A stretch of 64,000 bases of DNA from Deltaproteobacteria bacterium SG8_13. GTDB taxonomy: Bacteria > Desulfobacterota > Desulfobacteria > Desulfobacterales > SG8-13. The stretch lies in the NCBI GenBank assembly GCA_001303025.1, contig LJNK01000006.1:27510-91509 (forward strand), given 5' to 3'. This document shows, piece by piece, positions 63,316 through 64,000 of the stretch; within the stretch, counting starts at the first letter, position 1; the number at the start of each line of letters is the position of its first letter. The position numbers and the translations under genes are program-made. A model generated the notes under the pieces. The model was given only the letters and a program-made list of their open reading frames with translations, made no database searches and had not been told where the DNA came from.

Positions 63316-64000
63316 TCACAGGTCGATTCCCGGAAGATCGGCCAGGGGGTCGGTGGAACGCACAACATGCATGCCCGCGTCCGCAAATCGACGAAAGGCC
63401 GCTTCAGCCGGGTCGGAGTAGTCGATGACGCCGGGTATCACCACCGGTGAAGAGCAGTCTTCGAGCAGATACACCTTCTGCGCCAGCTGCGGATCGGCAG
63501 CTTCGATTTCGCTCCGCAGGTCTTCGATGGTCCAGGCCACGCAGTGGCTTTTGGCCTGCCCGGCGACGAATACGGCATCGTATTGCTGCAACATCGACAG
63601 CAGGGCGGTGTTGTTTGCGGCCAGAGGTTTGCCCCGGGGGTCTTCCAACACTTCCGGCCGCAGCACCGAATAGTTTTCAGTGAATGGATGGCCCCCCTTG
63701 ATTTGAAACGCCGGCTGGCTGCAGCGCGCCAGGCCGTGAAAAAATATCGCCTCCTCTACGGCCGACACCAGTGCATGGCCGATGCCCCCCAGCATCGCAT
63801 GGTAGGGCCAGATGGTCAGGTCGTATTTACCTCCTTGGCGCAACTGCCGGGTATAGTGCTGCAGAAACCGCTGCCCATAGGCCGGATCGATGTCCAAGCT
63901 GTCGGCCACAGCCGGGTTGAACTTCCAGCGGCCATCGGACACATCGGCGGCGGTCACCAGTGTAAACGGCGCCGGGTGCTTTCCTTGTTCGTCGACCAGG
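63316..64000 (-). CDS. Isochorismatase/nicotinamidase-like cysteine hydrolase (5' end outside window)
   Basis: The frame is open past the right edge, so the N-terminus is missing; about 228 residues are visible. They show the cysteine-hydrolase core with YDLTIWPYHAMLGGIGHALVSAVEEAIFFH and the nucleophile block VAGQAKSHCVAWTIEDL, with the cysteine of that block as the likely nucleophile. Residues upstream of 63957 (HPAPFTLVTAADV) are in frame and continuous. The family includes nicotinamidases and N-carbamoyl hydrolases; the substrate is unknown. It converges on putA with a 45-base gap. Confidence 0.82.
   Translation of the reverse strand, partial: LVDEQGKHPAPFTLVTAADVSDGRWKFNPAVADSLDIDPAYGQRFLQHYTRQLRQGGKYDLTIWPYHAMLGGIGHALVSAVEEAIFFHGLARCSQPAFQIKGGHPFTENYSVLRPEVLEDPRGKPLAANNTALLSMLQQYDAVFVAGQAKSHCVAWTIEDLRSEIEAADPQLAQKVYLLEDCSSPVVIPGVIDYSDPAEAAFRRFADAGMHVVRSTDPLADLPGIDL

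Noticed and set aside
1..64000. CRISPR arrays, insertion sequences, integrases, att sites or rRNA genes
   Set aside because: None seen: no regularly spaced repeats, no transposase or integrase-like frame, and no rRNA-like sequence; the window looks like stable core chromosome.

Overview
The window looks like a chromosomal segment of a Desulfobacterota (former deltaproteobacterial) anaerobe, most likely of the Desulfosarcina/Desulfobacteraceae type. This is an inference from gene content and order: a BadF/HgdC-type acyl-CoA dehydratase activase, NifU/NifS with no nitrogenase genes nearby, an archaeal-type prolyl-tRNA synthetase, a run rpiB-glyA-dCMP deaminase-nrdR-ribD-ribE-ribBA-ribH-nusB, and a branched-chain-type amino-acid ABC transporter next to a PutA. 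The DNA is fairly GC-rich, tightly packed and mostly core genome. I saw no insertion sequence, prophage, CRISPR array or rRNA operon.

Layout. Positions 1-8200 hold the end of a PAS protein, serA, the nifU-nifS pair, a Memo-family protein, glnS and yceD. Positions 8200-15000, on the minus strand, hold an M23 peptidase, an aromatic-amino-acid-type decarboxylase and a two-gene acyl-CoA dehydratase activase. Positions 15450-18800 hold a two-component pair: a histidine kinase whose membrane part looks like a degenerate CDP-alcohol phosphatidyltransferase, and a sigma-54-type response regulator whose GAFTGA loop reads GAYTSA. Next come tRNA-Gln(CUG) and gltX. Positions 21171-25363 form a fatty-acid operon (rpmF, an acyl-CoA dehydrogenase, fabG, acpP, fabF) closed by a clear terminator.

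Positions 25595-33361 hold rpiB, glyA, dCMP deaminase, nrdR, the riboflavin genes, nusB and a metallo-hydrolase. Position 33506 starts a small duplicated CQLG-motif protein. Positions 34164-39073 hold ispG, proS and a bifunctional Rel. Then follow rpmB, bamD, trxA, a long purN, an SPOR-NlpC/P60 lipoprotein and a TraB protein. Positions 43695-47762 form a compact MoxR/VWA/unknown three-gene operon.

Positions 47783-63270 are a catabolic region: a rhodanese-metallo-beta-lactamase protein, RidA, a stand-alone tRNA-editing protein, an ornithine-cyclodeaminase/mu-crystallin protein, a DAO-family flavoprotein, an EamA exporter, a complete Liv-type ABC transporter and a bifunctional PutA. A plausible reading is uptake and oxidation of proline or related imino/amino acids to glutamate. 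A partial isochorismatase-like hydrolase runs off the right edge.

The best candidates for undescribed biology are the CDP-alcohol-phosphatidyltransferase-like histidine kinase with its variant regulator (15451-18800), the MoxR-VWA operon with an unrecognised third protein (43695-47762), and the duplicated CQLG protein (33506-33940). All domain calls are by eye; no database search was run.
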